From: Teratosphaeria epicoccoides
Lineage: Eukaryota; Ascomycota; Dothideomycetes; Mycosphaerellales; Teratosphaeriaceae
Direction of reading: 5' to 3'
DNA: 64,000 bases
Assembly (NCBI GenBank): GCA_021401465.1
Contig: JADDMT010000035.1
Location: 186,001-250,000 of the forward strand
The notes under the pieces: generated by a model
The model's database searches: none
The model's input: the letters and a program-made list of their open reading frames with translations, nothing else
Told to the model about the DNA's origin: nothing
Shown: positions 1 to 10,359 of the stretch, piece by piece
How positions within the stretch are numbered: position 1 is the first letter of the stretch
How the letters are laid out: the number at the start of each line of letters is the position of its first letter
Translations under genes and position numbers: made by a program

Positions 1-1
1 G

Positions 2-751
2 TACTACTCCAACCCGCTCTTCAGACTGGTCTGTGAAGCCTGGCTAGGACCCGCATACAGACTCACCGCGCAAGTCAACATCGTAAAACCAGGCGGCAAA
101 GCACAAACATGCCACCGGGACTACCATCTCGGGTTCCAAACCCCAGAAGCCGTGGCCCGCTGGCCCAAAGCCATGCACCACTGCTCCCAACTCCTCACCC
201 TGCAAGGCGCCGTAGCGCACACCGATATGCCCTGGGAATCCGGCCCGACCCGGTTGCTGCCCTTCTCCCAAATGTTCGACGCAGGTTTCCTCGCTTACCG
301 CCTCCCCGAATTCGACGACCACTTCCTGCAGAATTACATTGCGCTCCCCCTCTCTAAAGGCGACGCCATATTCTTCAACCCCGCTCTCTTCCACGCCGCC
401 GGCGAAAACATCACGCAGACCTCCTCCCGAAGCGCGAACCTGATTCAAGTCAGCAGCGCGTTTGGGAAGACGATGGAGACGATCGATACCGTGCCGATTG
501 TTGAGAGGATCTGGGAGGTTTGGAGGCGGAAGTTCGAGAGGGAGGGGTGGAGTCGGGAGGTTGAGGCGTTGGTGAGGGCGACGGGGGAGGGGTATCCGTT
601 TCCGACGAATCTGGATCGGAGGCCGCCTGCGCCGGGGGGAATGGCGCCGGGCAGTGAGCAGGACTTGTTGAGGAGGGGACTTGTGGAGGGTTGGGACCGG
701 GACAAGATGGTGGAGGCGCTGAGGGATGTGCAGGAGAAGGGCGAGCCGTGA
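2..751 (+). CDS. Phytanoyl-CoA dioxygenase family protein, 3' part (5' end outside window)
   Basis: The reading frame is open from the left edge and ends at TGA 749-751, so only the last 249 residues are present. The start and any upstream introns lie outside. An H-x-D iron-binding motif is visible (CHRDYHLGF, about nt 107-133). A distal His and the 2-oxoglutarate-binding Arg lie in NPALFHAAGENIT and SSRSANLIQ (about nt 380-450). This is the jelly-roll facial triad of Fe(II)/2-oxoglutarate oxygenases of the phytanoyl-CoA hydroxylase (PhyH) type, which hydroxylate small hydrophobic or CoA-linked substrates. The C-terminal 70 residues are charged and helix-like, with no recognised domain. The substrate cannot be told from sequence. 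The gene converges on the next one. Confidence 0.85.
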   Translation, partial: YYSNPLFRLVCEAWLGPAYRLTAQVNIVKPGGKAQTCHRDYHLGFQTPEAVARWPKAMHHCSQLLTLQGAVAHTDMPWESGPTRLLPFSQMFDAGFLAYRLPEFDDHFLQNYIALPLSKGDAIFFNPALFHAAGENITQTSSRSANLIQVSSAFGKTMETIDTVPIVERIWEVWRRKFEREGWSREVEALVRATGEGYPFPTNLDRRPPAPGGMAPGSEQDLLRRGLVEGWDRDKMVEALRDVQEKGEP

Positions 752-1078
752 TGATTTTAGGTAGGGTGAGAGCTGCGTGGTATCGAAGGGGGCTGGGGCC
801 AATGCGGTCGGACTGGGCCACAGCGGTTTTGTGGGCCCTCGAGAATGAATCTGATCGTTTTGGTTATTCCTCCGTGGACGTGATGTGTGCGCGCTCCGAC
901 CGATCCAAGGCAAGGCAGTTCCGATACACACGGAGAGCACTGGAGAGATTGACGAGCACGCCATGTCTGTCCTACCTTAGACCTTTTTGTGCCTTGTCAT
1001 GTCGGAAGCAAGGGTTGACAATGGTGTTGTTTCTGACTCGGGAGCGAAGGATCCTTCCAGCTAGTTCCGGCGGCATTA
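752..1078. other. Convergent intergenic spacer
   Basis: This is the 3'-3' spacer between the dioxygenase gene and the UPF0643 gene. I see no further gene or repeat in it. Confidence 0.6.
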
Positions 1079-1861
1079 CTACGACATTTCCTCCAGCCAC
1101 CATCTCTCTCCTCCTTCACCAATCACGAATCGGTATGTGAAGAAGTTGATCTGGTCATACATTTCTCCCGCGGCTGCTCGCGCCCGGGCATGCCAGGGCC
1201 CTCTTCCACCTGCGCGAGCATCCTCTCTGCTCCTCCAGATACCTGCAAAACGTGTCAGCAACCACGCAGGCTCCGACAATCCCTTTGACGCACAAGTAGC
1301 CAGATTCCGTCTTTCATTGTCACACTCTCCGAACCAGTACTTTAGTAAGCCGCCGCTTTCACAGGCCTCACGATGGCTTTCCTGGTCCAGCTTGCCGAGC
1401 CAATCTCGGTCAATTCCGTGCTTCAGTGTGGAGCGGAAGATCACGACATAGAATTCGTGACGCTGCCATTCGGCGTCTGCTTCTCTCGCAAGAGTTCTGA
1501 GATTCAGAAACACCCCATCCCAATTGAAGGCGTCGAGGTAAGGTGCGGTTGCATAGTCCTGCCGGATTGGCGCCAGCGTTGTGAGTGCAAGCGCCAACAG
1601 TCGGGACGAGATGGGCAGGTCGGTGAGGTCGAGTGTGTTGTGCTGGTCTGTGTAAGGAGAGCTGACGAGGTTGGTATGAATGAACAGTTTGCTAGAGATC
1701 AGATCGCATTGAGCGAGCTGGGTCATGTTATCGGAGTCTTCGTTGAATGTTCGTTGATTCTCTGCTCGTGCTGGGCGCAAGAGAGTCTGGTGTCCTGTTG
1801 CAACAGCGTTGAGATGATCCCTTGCCGCAGGACGGTGCAACGTAGCGGTCAGCGCCGCCAT
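1079..1861 (-). CDS. UPF0643-family conserved fungal protein
   Basis: This is a single exon of about 260 residues from the ATG at 1861, and the frame stays open further upstream. A second in-frame ATG at 1726 is possible. The C-terminal 170 residues carry the family's conserved blocks: APIRQDYATAPYLDAFNW, FYVVIFRSTLK, LDQESHREACESGGLLKYWFG, RNLATC and GPWHARARAAA. Proteins of this family are widespread in ascomycetes and have no established biochemical function. There is no signal peptide and no membrane segment, so a soluble intracellular protein is likely. The family assignment is from recalled motif likeness, and the start site is the uncertain part. Confidence 0.75.
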   Translation of the reverse strand: MAALTATLHRPAARDHLNAVATGHQTLLRPARAENQRTFNEDSDNMTQLAQCDLISSKLFIHTNLVSSPYTDQHNTLDLTDLPISSRLLALALTTLAPIRQDYATAPYLDAFNWDGVFLNLRTLAREADAEWQRHEFYVVIFRSTLKHGIDRDWLGKLDQESHREACESGGLLKYWFGECDNERRNLATCASKGLSEPAWLLTRFAGIWRSREDARAGGRGPWHARARAAAGEMYDQINFFTYRFVIGEGGERWWLEEMS

Positions 1862-2574
1862 GATGTTTCGATGGGACTGCCGTCTTCCGCTGTATAGACA
1901 AGCTGCTACGAAGACCCCATCGACTATCTCAGGAGAGGACTGCTGGGCGATGCTGTTGGTTGATCGTTGCGGCCGAACGAGTGACAACGCCGTTGATTGC
2001 TTGAGGACACTATCGATCTTGTGATGCCATTGACTTCGCGCGATGCTGCGGGTGTGATGTCCGTGTTGACTGCACGGCCAGCAGGTCCAGGTGGTGCTGA
2101 GTCGATCGATAGGCTGGTTGATCACTCGAAATCACTGCGGGCTGATGAGTCCACCCATTCCCAGGCTCGTCTATGCTGCCTTCACAGTGAGGCCCGTTTG
2201 CAAGCCAATACGAACAAGTGCGTATGCACTACATCTTGTACCTTGCAGAGAGGAAAACCGCCAAAGCCACTCGACCCGGTTGATGGCGTTAGCTTGCGTG
2301 ATGCAGCAATAATAATCCACTGGTTGCGCAATAAGGCGTGCTGACTGTGCCAACTGTGCCAAGCCCGCCAAGTTGCTCTGAATTTCGCAGAATCGCGTAC
2401 TTGCCATGTCAGCACTGCTGACAAACTGACTTACCACCGGCATCCAATCGACCGTTCCAATGGCTGGATCGCATGCGGGAAGCACTTGTATGGCCATTCA
2501 TTCGACTTCTCCTTCCCACTGTCATAATTCTTCAGTAATGCCCAGGCACCATTTGATCTATTTCAGGTTCGGCT
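1862..2574. other. Intergenic region upstream of the UPF0643 gene
   Basis: It holds the promoter side of the UPF0643 gene and the 3' flank of the sugar transporter. Short open frames occur but show no family motifs. Confidence 0.5.
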
Positions 2575-4315
2575 TCACCTAAGTCTGGTCCATTCCCCCT
2601 CGTTCGGTCTCCTGACCCCACGGTCCATCCCAGCAATTTCTTCAAGACTCTTGCCTTTGGTCTCCACCAGGCCAAACCAACCGTAAGCTGCGATCAAAAT
2701 GTCGAACACGCCCCACCACAAGAACGTGCCCGTTCCAATCCTGCTGATCCAATACGGCGTTGCAAGGCTGAAGACGAAATTCAACAACCACTGCGTCGCA
2801 ACCCCAGTCGCAATCCCAGGCTCCCTGGTCCTCGCTGGGAAGATCTCGCTCACATAAGGCCAAACCAGCGGTCCCCAGGAGAAGTTGTATGCAATCACAA
2901 AGAGGTAGATCAGCGTGATTGTTGCTGTGCCAGAATGTGACATGCCGCCTGATGAGTCGGGAGGACCTGGATGCGTCTTTGCAAGCACGGCAGTAGAGAT
3001 TTGACACGCAGCCATTGCCAGCGCTCCGGTCGTAAGTATGGTTTTGCGACCATATCTATCGGCGAGGAAGAAGACGAAAACAAGGCATGCCGCCACCTTG
3101 ACAGCGCCAAATATCGCCGTAAGAAATAGATCGAGATTGTCCTCATCTCCAACCAGCAACTTGAAGTACTGCGGACCGTAGTAGGCGAATGCGGATGCAC
3201 CTGCAGATAGCCACATTAGAGATGCAACTGCACTGACACGCACCGTTGTTGAGCTTTCCAACCTGTTGCTTGTTGGGCAAGAAACATTGCCACTGCCGTA
3301 AGAGTGCGTCGGAAGTTAGAGCCGTGTAAAATCTCAATTAGTCGGAATCCTTCGCGCGCATGTGTTTCAATCTCAACACCGAGTCGGATCTCCCGCAACT
3401 CTTCCTGGACCTCTGGACCATCACTCGCACGAATCCATTTGAGACTCTTCCACGCCTCTTCGTAACGACCCTCGGCCACAAGCCATCGTACAGACTCTTC
3501 GAGCAGCAGCATGCCGAGGCCTAGAAGTCCGGCAAACAGCACTTGCAAGCCGATGGGAACCTGCCACATAGCTGACGAGCCCTCCGCCAGCCCTCGTGCG
3601 ACGCCATAGTCCAGCCAGTAACTCGTGAAAATTCCGAAGGTGAACATCAGCTGGTAGAAGGATCCAATCTGACCGCGTAACTGCTTAGGCGTCATCTCCG
3701 CACTGTACATTGGGACCACCGCACTGCTACCTCCCAGACCCAACCCTGCGATGAGCCTACCGACATAGAAAGCGCGCCAGCCTGCCGATGCAGTCTGAAT
3801 TGCCGCACCAACGCAGAAGACCGAGGAGCAGAGAGCAATGGCTCTTTTCCGCCCGTACTTGTGAGTGATGGGCCAGATGGCAAAGCACGCCAGGAATGCG
3901 CCCAGCTGCTGGAGTGACACCGAAAGGGCAGAGATGGTGTCGGAGCTGTATCGAGAGTGGCCGTGGTCTGATTTGAAGGACGCCATCGTGAGGACGCCGC
4001 CGATGACGCCGGAATCGTAGCCAACTGTTCCCCCGTCAGTAGATTCTCCAGGTCATCACTGATTGAAGATTCGCGCTCACATAAGAAGCCGCCAATGCAG
4101 ACGACGAGGCCTAGCAAGTACGCTCTGAATTTGCCTGTCCGTGTTAAGCCGCCCTTCACGCCCTGGCCATTATGGGCTGTTCTCGAATGCCGCCCGTTCG
4201 CCCCAATCTCTCCGTGGCTCTCGGAAGCTGATTGTCCAGCTGGCTCGCTTGGAAGCAGCGGGTGCGATGGTTCACCAGTCGCGTCCTCATGATCTCCATT
4301 GCCAAGCGAAGTCAT
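2575..4315 (-). CDS. MFS sugar/quinate-type transporter, three exons
   Basis: The model is exon 1 4081-4315, exon 2 3263-4024 and exon 3 2575-3200, giving 540 residues. Intron 1 (4025-4080) is clear: GTGAGC to ACAG, restoring the first-helix motif GGFLFGYDSGVIGG. Intron 2 (3201-3262) has a weak donor (GTTGGA) but rejoins QQATG to ASAFAYYGPQYF in frame. About 12 membrane segments are expected. Visible sugar-porter signatures are KYGRKR after helix 2, GRLIAGLGLGG, DRYGRKT, and a helix-12 exit of the VETKGKSLEE type. The protein should sit in the plasma membrane and carry a monosaccharide or quinate-like acid by proton symport. The substrate is not readable. The start ATG at 4315 is the best choice, and an in-frame ATG at 4339 is an alternative. 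Confidence 0.85.
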
Positions 4316-5091
4316 CGTATGATCAAGATATCGGACCATCGACCAACCGACTGCTTGTCGACACGGTCGAGAGCTGGCTGATGCTGCCTGGCTAACTACG
4401 TGTTGATGGACATTCGGACATGGGTCATCAGAGCCTGGTGTTGTCGAACCAGTCGGGTACCTGATGTCAAGCACGGTGCGTTGATGGCTTCTGCGCACAT
4501 GGCAGGCCGATCTCAAGTGGTCGTTGATACTGGTTTGACCCAGTATTGTTCAAGATGGCAGCATTATTACGAAACGGAGAGTGTGTGGGCGTCTCCCGAG
4601 ATTGCGAGCTGGTGTGGGGACGAACCACACTTGATCTTGCTTCCTTTTTGTCGACGTTCGTCACATGCCTATCGTTGCTCTGTGTTGCAGAGCGTTGCCA
4701 ATCTGGTCAGGCTCTACTGATGGCGACGCTGCTTGAATATGGCTGATGTCAGCAAAGGTACTTGGTGGATATACTTTCGCAATTCAATTTGTCAGGATCA
4801 TAGCGTAGATCTTTACGATTGAGCCGCTCTTACTTGGCTTAGGGGGTTGAAATAGGTCAGGTCAATCGTGACTCCTTCAGCAGTCGGATCAGCTATTCAT
4901 TGGCTCGACACTGCGGCTGCCTGAAATCCAGGCAGGTCGGATGTGCGAATAATCTGTACTTTCAAGGCGCTCCGTGGCGATTGGTCCGGAAGCTTGTACC
5001 AGAAATGGTGACGTTTCGCGTCAGATTCGCGTTGCGATATTATTACATACACCTGTGATTCGTATGCGCTTGACATGTTTGCGTCCAAGTG
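4316..5091. promoter_or_regulatory. Divergent intergenic region, transporter / alkyltransferase
   Basis: This region of about 775 bp separates two divergently transcribed genes and must carry both promoters. I see no distinct element that can be named with confidence. Confidence 0.4.
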
Positions 5092-5970
5092 ATGGCAGAA
5101 CAGGACATGGAAGCGCTGCGCCGTCACTGGAACCAGCTCTACAAGGAGCGACTGCCTGCTTTGGCCAAGGCTCGTGACCCTGCCCAATCCCGATGGCCAG
5201 TGTATTTGGACCACTGCTTTGGCCGAGTCATTCTTGATACCGCCGTAGGCAATGGCAAGCCTTGGGCAGATATCATCAAGTCGCCCGCTGTAAAGAACAT
5301 GACGCGAAGCCAGCTGCAAAGCGCGATCGAGCTTGGCGAAAAGATAGCCACAGGGCAAGCAAATCTCGTGGACCTAGATAATAGCAGTCTTGAAGGCCGT
5401 GGGAAGAAGCGAAAGGCTGATCCGAAGGACAACGGGCCCCCGGCGAAAAAGCGGCCAAGTAAAATTGCTGGTCCAGCCATATCGACGTATTTCGTTCCCT
5501 CTCCGTCTGCGCCAGATGCAAACACATTTGGCGGTGGGTGTGCCAACCACCACAACGATGCCAAGGAAGAAAGAGATACCCGTGCCGAGCATCTAGACAT
5601 GCAGGCGGAAGTTGACAAGATCCAGCAATCTGATCTGACGGCGTTCCGCAAGCAGACTTTGACCCTGCTCTGCCAGATTCCGAGAGGAAGATACAGCACG
5701 TATCAGGCAATGTCTGAGTACATCACCAACAGCTCCCACAAGACCTGCGCTCGAGCTGTCGGAAACGCAATGCGCAACAATCCTTTCGCGCCAGAGGTGC
5801 CATGCCATAGGATCTTGGCAGCGGATGGTACGCTGGGAGGATTTGGTGGGCATTGGGGAGAGAATGGCAAGTTTGCGAGCAAGAAGCGTGAGCTGTTGTA
5901 CGATGAAGGCGTGCGCTTCGACTCGAACGGCAAAGTGAAGGGACCGCCTTTTCGAGGCTTCAAGACATGA
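5092..5970 (+). CDS. Methylated-DNA-protein cysteine methyltransferase with N-terminal extension
   Basis: This is a single exon of 292 residues. The C-terminal third (about residues 180-292) is the DNA-binding/alkyl-acceptor domain of O6-alkylguanine-DNA alkyltransferases. The acceptor Cys lies in VPCHRIL (C238), the Arg-finger helix in CARAVGNAMRNNPF and the following loop in LGGFGG. It repairs O6-alkylguanine by irreversible transfer to the Cys, so it acts in the nucleus. The N-terminal 75 residues contain a HWNQLYKERLPALA...RWPVYLDHCFGRVILD block of another conserved fungal type. It is joined by a basic, disordered linker (GKKRKADP, AKKRPSK) that looks like a nuclear localisation signal. 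The start at ATG 5092 precedes the conserved N-terminal block closely. Confidence 0.9.
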   Translation: MAEQDMEALRRHWNQLYKERLPALAKARDPAQSRWPVYLDHCFGRVILDTAVGNGKPWADIIKSPAVKNMTRSQLQSAIELGEKIATGQANLVDLDNSSLEGRGKKRKADPKDNGPPAKKRPSKIAGPAISTYFVPSPSAPDANTFGGGCANHHNDAKEERDTRAEHLDMQAEVDKIQQSDLTAFRKQTLTLLCQIPRGRYSTYQAMSEYITNSSHKTCARAVGNAMRNNPFAPEVPCHRILAADGTLGGFGGHWGENGKFASKKRELLYDEGVRFDSNGKVKGPPFRGFKT

Positions 5971-6407
5971 GCCGGAACTATCTGTCGAGCAGATATGTTC
6001 TTGATGGTTCTGCATGAACGACCTGCCGCAGCCTCCTGGTGGCGGCTGATAGGACAATAATCAGCAGATTGCAGATGTGCTTCGATTGGTCAGGGCAGAA
6101 GCTTGTAACATGTGCAAGGATTGTGCGATTGTGTAACATGAGCTGTCACTTCTCACTTGATTAATGCATGCAGACTTGAGGAAGGTACGTCCAAATTGCG
6201 AGTGTAGTTTGGAGGGGTATCTTGAGCATGGGCATGTGATAAGAAGCTAATGGAGCCGTCACCAGAACTTTATCGTGCTTTCATCCTCCATCCACCAATC
6301 TTCACCTTTTGAAAACTCCCTCGTCGATCTTCCGGCCCTCATCAATCACCTACCCTTGCCGTCGACCACAGCTACACATACCCCCGATCATCTACTCGAG
6401 GTTCGGC
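5971..6407. other. Intergenic region before the SANT-like gene
   Basis: It contains the promoter and probable pyrimidine-rich 5' leader of the next gene (CT-rich around 6270-6400). Nothing else is seen. Confidence 0.4.
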
Positions 6408-6918
6408 ATGCCTTCACCCTGGAACGATGCAACGGACAGGCAGCTACTGCTGACCATCATCCACCTCTCATCTCCGTCGCTTCCCAAATGGTACGTCGCA
6501 TACTCCGTCAACCGTGATGGTTACATCCGCCAGTTATATCAAGCTCCCGCGACACATTCTCACGGTAATGGCAGGGATAAGGTGGCCGAAATGATGGGCG
6601 AAGGTTTCACTGCCGAGAGTACGCGGTAAGTAGGCTCCTATTCCGGAATCTTACTTCTTGCGCAGTGCATACTGACCAGCCCAAAGCCAGCACTTCCAGA
6701 AGATCCGCAAGGAAACCAAAGGACAATTTGGAGAGCCTGGCGGTGCCACCGCCACTCCAAAGGCGAGTGCCAAGAAGGGCATTCCCAGCAAGTCTACCGT
6801 CAAGCGCAAGGCCAAGAAGAATGCCGATGCCGATGAGGAGGACGATGATGAGAACGAGAGCCCCACTAAGAAGGTCAAGTCAGAGGAGCCTCAGGGTGAC
6901 TCTGATGAGTTTGTTTGA
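6408..6918 (+). CDS. Small SANT/Myb-like nuclear protein, three exons
   Basis: Hand-assembled model: exons 6408-6490, 6575-6625 and 6687-6918, 121 residues. Intron 1 (6491-6574) is GTACGT...GCAG. Intron 2 (6626-6686) is GTAAGT...AAAG with a CTGAC branch site. The spliced product begins MPSPWNDATDRQLLLTIIH. It then runs through LPKWDKVAEMMGEGFT and RQHFQKIRKETKG, which is the tryptophan-spaced three-helix pattern of fungal SANT/Myb-like domains. The tail is basic then acidic (KSTVKRKAKK, then ADADEEDDDE), like a small chromatin-associated protein. DNA or chromatin binding is inferred from the fold pattern only. Every exon join keeps frame, which is strong support although no single exon is long. 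Confidence 0.8.
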
Positions 6919-7371
6919 CACGCTAAAGGCGGCTGTACTTTACGGGCTTAGATGGACGTGCCTGGCGGGCTGGAAGGAGACATTCTCATTGAGGCATGCA
7001 TGACGACTGACTGGAAACACTGCAATACGATCGTATTGCTGGTGATGATGATTTCTGGGCTGGTACGGCGACGACAGTATACGAGGCAATGATGTGTATC
7101 GATGGTCTTTTCTGGGCGTTTCCATAGTGAAACAACCGGTGGATCGACTGAGGTGCTTGACTGGTTTTCTTTGACAGTGTCGACACAGTTGATTATCGCC
7201 CGACACAACAGGGATGACTGATGATGCGTTTGACTGCTCCGAATATTAGAATGATCTTAAAGCGTTGGCGCTACCTATGGACTGCTCGACTTGTCGGTTG
7301 ACTGATGCTCTCGAACTGCTTGACGTGGCGACTCAAGTCGCAATGGCTGATGTGCGAAGAGCAGAGGCGTC
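6919..7371. other. Intergenic region, possibly with lost 5' part of the reductase pseudogene
   Basis: No gene is recognisable. The nucleotide-binding N-terminal part expected for the downstream reductase relic is not found here, so it has been deleted or has decayed beyond recognition by eye. Confidence 0.4.
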
Positions 7372-8213
7372 CTGATCCGCTCCAAGATCTTCGGTCGAGT
7401 ACAGTAACATCACGCACCAGTCTGCACCGTCACTGATGCTGCCACTCATGGACCATTTGACTACATAGGAGTGGCGACTAAAGCCTTCCCCGGGACTGCA
7501 GCGCTGATGAAAGATGCTGCGACTCCCAGCACCGCCATCACCATGGCTCAAAACGGCATCGGGATCGAGGAGGACTACGCCAAGCTCTACCCAGAAAACA
7601 CAATCATCTCTGGTGTCGTATACCTCCCCGTCACGCAGGTCGAGCCAGGGCGTGATCGAGCATGGCCCGCTCGAGCGCTTCGAGATCGGCACCTAGCCCT
7701 TTACCACCCGGGCCTCCGCCAAGCAGCAAGCCCACCGCTTCTCTGACATCTTCCAAGCCGGTGGCGGATCCTGCCCCGTCCACGACGACATGCAACCTCG
7801 CCGCTGGATCGAAGTCGCCGTCAACGCCGCCTGGAGCCCCACGACAGCACTGACATTGTGCGACGATGCGGATTTCCTCCGCTCGTCACCTTTGGCGGAG
7901 CCCATGATCCGCAAGATCATGAAGGAGGTTGGTAAGGTTGCTGATGCGGCGGGCTATCCTGACATTGGGACGGATCAGGCCATCGAGCATGATCTTCAGA
8001 GGCCGAAGGGACGGTTGGGAGTCGGTGGCAAGGAGCCCAGGATGCTGACAGATGTGGGAGAGGGCCGGGCGTTGGAGGTCGAGGCGATTGTCGGGATGGT
8101 CAGAGGCTTGCTGTTGATACGCCGGACTTGGAATTGTGGTATATGCTGGCTCGAGGGCGGAATTTTGCGCTCGCGCTGGACGAGAGCTGGAGGCCGATTG
8201 CTAGACATGATTG
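7372..8213 (+). pseudogene. Ketopantoate reductase (ApbA/PanE-like) pseudogene
   Basis: The frame starting near 7372 reads LIRSKIFG, and after an in-frame stop it reads GPFDYIGVATKAFPGTAALM and AQNGIGIEEDYAKLYPENTI, then SGVVYLPVTQVEPG. These match the middle of fungal 2-dehydropantoate 2-reductase family proteins. At about 7650 one extra G shifts the frame. The sequence continues VIEHGPLERFEIGT and then meets TAG where the family has Tyr (7694-7696). It then continues in the same frame through the C-terminal helical domain (PRRWIEVAVNAAWSPTTAL). A further frame break near 8118 is needed to reach VDTPDLELWYMLARG and the end at 8213. The Rossmann N-terminus is missing. With two or more frame breaks and internal stops, this is a dead gene. 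Confidence 0.8.
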
Positions 8214-8620
8214 ACTGCGCGAATAGAGAGGAGATACATTCAGGTTGCACTTCCATGTCGTCAGGGTTGTTGTCGAGAATCGTGGGTTATGTCGTGTGGG
8301 AAATAGGATGCATGCCTTGTTCTGCCCGGAAGGCCCGCTCCATGAGTGCGTCCCGTGGAACGACCATTGTTGCACCGACACACTAAGTAGGCAGATGAAA
8401 CGTATGCATCGATGGCGATGTGAAAGCTTCTGCACATGAACTCTCAGGATAATTTTCTTGATTTGGTATCATAGTAAGAGAAGTGATCACTATGCATCGT
8501 GTTCGCTTGCCCTCATGGACCTCGCTGGACCAAGCATATCCAAGACGCTAAGTACGCAGCAGCAGTACGAGACGATGACTTTCTGCACCAATATCCATCA
8601 TAGGAGACCTCAGCTCTTAT
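8214..8620. other. Spacer downstream of the hexose transporter
   Basis: This is the convergent spacer between the reductase relic and the transporter stop. No feature is seen. Confidence 0.5.
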
Positions 8621-10359
8621 CTAGTAAATAGAGCCCTTGCGCTCGACATCTTCGGTCACGGAGGCATCGAGCTTGCCGCCCTCCTTCAGACCCATCTCGG
8701 ACGCGAAGGTGGTCGATGGCTTCCACTTGGCCGAGGTGCGTGGGGTGGTCTCCTCCATCATCTTGTCGACCTGCTCGAGAGACAGACCCTTGGTCTCTGG
8801 TATGAGGAAGTAGGCATAGACGAATGCGGCCGTGCATAAAGCACCCCAGATGAAGAACACGTTCGACTGAAGGTTGCCCTCGTCGGAGTTGACCATGTAT
8901 GGAGTGATGACAGCGATGATGGTGTTCCAAAGCCAGTTGGAGGCGGTCGAGAGAGCGACACCACGCGAGCGGATCGGCAGCGGGAAGATCTCGCCAATGA
9001 CGATCCAGGCACCTGGACCCCAGGTGGAGGCGAAGAAGAAAATGAAGATGGCGATAAAGGCGATCTGTGCGTTGACAGCCGCTATGTTCTTGGCATAGGT
9101 CTCAGTAGTGCCGTCAGCAAGTGTGACAATGGTGTGCTTGTTGAAGCCGACAGTATCACCGATGATGGCGACCAAGAACTGGCAGATCACCATGCCCAGA
9201 GCTCCCCAGATGAGCAGTGGGCGACGACCGAGCTTCTCGACCGTGAAGAAGGAAATCGGAGTGGAGCAGACATTGACCAAAGTGAAGATCAGGGAGATCA
9301 AGAAGGTGTTGCCGATTGCGTGGGTGGACTGCAGGAAAGGCGTGGAGTAGTAGAAGATGAAGTTGATGCCGGTCCACTGTTGCATCATTTGGAGGGAAGT
9401 ACCGAGGATGGTCTTGCGCAGGTTGGAGTTGGACTTGAAGACGGACCCTTTGAAGCAGTTGGCCCAGCCGCCGATCCAGCCGGTGGCCGGGATGATCTGG
9501 CGCTCATACTCCTCGTTGGCAATGATCTCCGCAAGCTCAGCCTCGATGTACTCGCTGTCAGCTGGCTGACCACGGAGAGAGCAGAGAGACTTGCGAGCCT
9601 GCTCAACGCGGCCACGCTTGACGAAGTAACGCGGCGAGTCAGGAAGGAAGAAGAGACCACCGCCGAGGATCAGGCCCCAGGCGAACTGAATGCCGATTGG
9701 GATGCGGTAGGAGCCAGTGTCTGAGCGGTTCTCGGTGGCGTACGCCACGCAGGCAGCCAGAAGCAACCCAATGGTGATGCAAAATTGGTATCCAGCAACG
9801 AGTGCACCACGGACCTTGCGCGGGCAGATCTCAGACATGTAGAGAATGACGATAGCCGACTCGAAACCGACGCCGAAACCGGCGACCAGACGACCAGCCA
9901 CGATGAGACCCAGACCGTGGCTCTCGGCGATCTGGATGATGACACCAATGATGTAAATGAGACAGCCCATGATGATGGTGTATTTGCGGCCAATGATCTC
10001 AGCGACATCACCGGCAATCAGGGCGCCGAAGAAGGTCCCAGCAGAGAGGATGGAGACGATCAGGGAGTTGTTGGGGCCGGTCAGCGCTTTGGCGCCCGGA
10101 CCCTCGATGCGCTCGATGAACACAGCGGAGCCGGTGACACCGTTGATGTAACCAGAGTCATAGCCGAAGAAGATACCACCGAACGAGGCGCTGCGATAGC
10201 CGTCAATGGGTGCGCTCACAGGGGGGTTCTGTGCGCGTGGCCTCGTGCGCGAGGCATGAATACTTACAAGGCGCAGATGAGGTAGGCCTTCCAGGTCACC
10301 GGCGCTTCGATGTTGTTGACGTCGTTGGTGGCAGCGAGCCCGACGGCACCGCCAGGCAT
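8621..10359 (-). CDS. MFS hexose transporter, two exons
   Basis: Exon 1 is 10268-10359 and exon 2 is 8621-10190. The intron (10191-10267, GTAAGT...GCAG) joins AYLICAF to ASFGGIFFGYDSGYINGV, giving 553 residues. All sugar-porter hallmarks are present: GYDSG in helix 1, GRLVAGFGVGFES, PDSPRYFVKRG before the central loop, QQWTGINFIFYYSTPF in helix 7, GEIFPLPIRSRGVAL and PETKGLSLEQ at the end of helix 12. The pattern is that of high-affinity fungal glucose/monosaccharide transporters in the plasma membrane. The C-terminal tail is short and hydrophilic, which argues for a carrier rather than a long-tailed glucose sensor. Confidence 0.9.
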
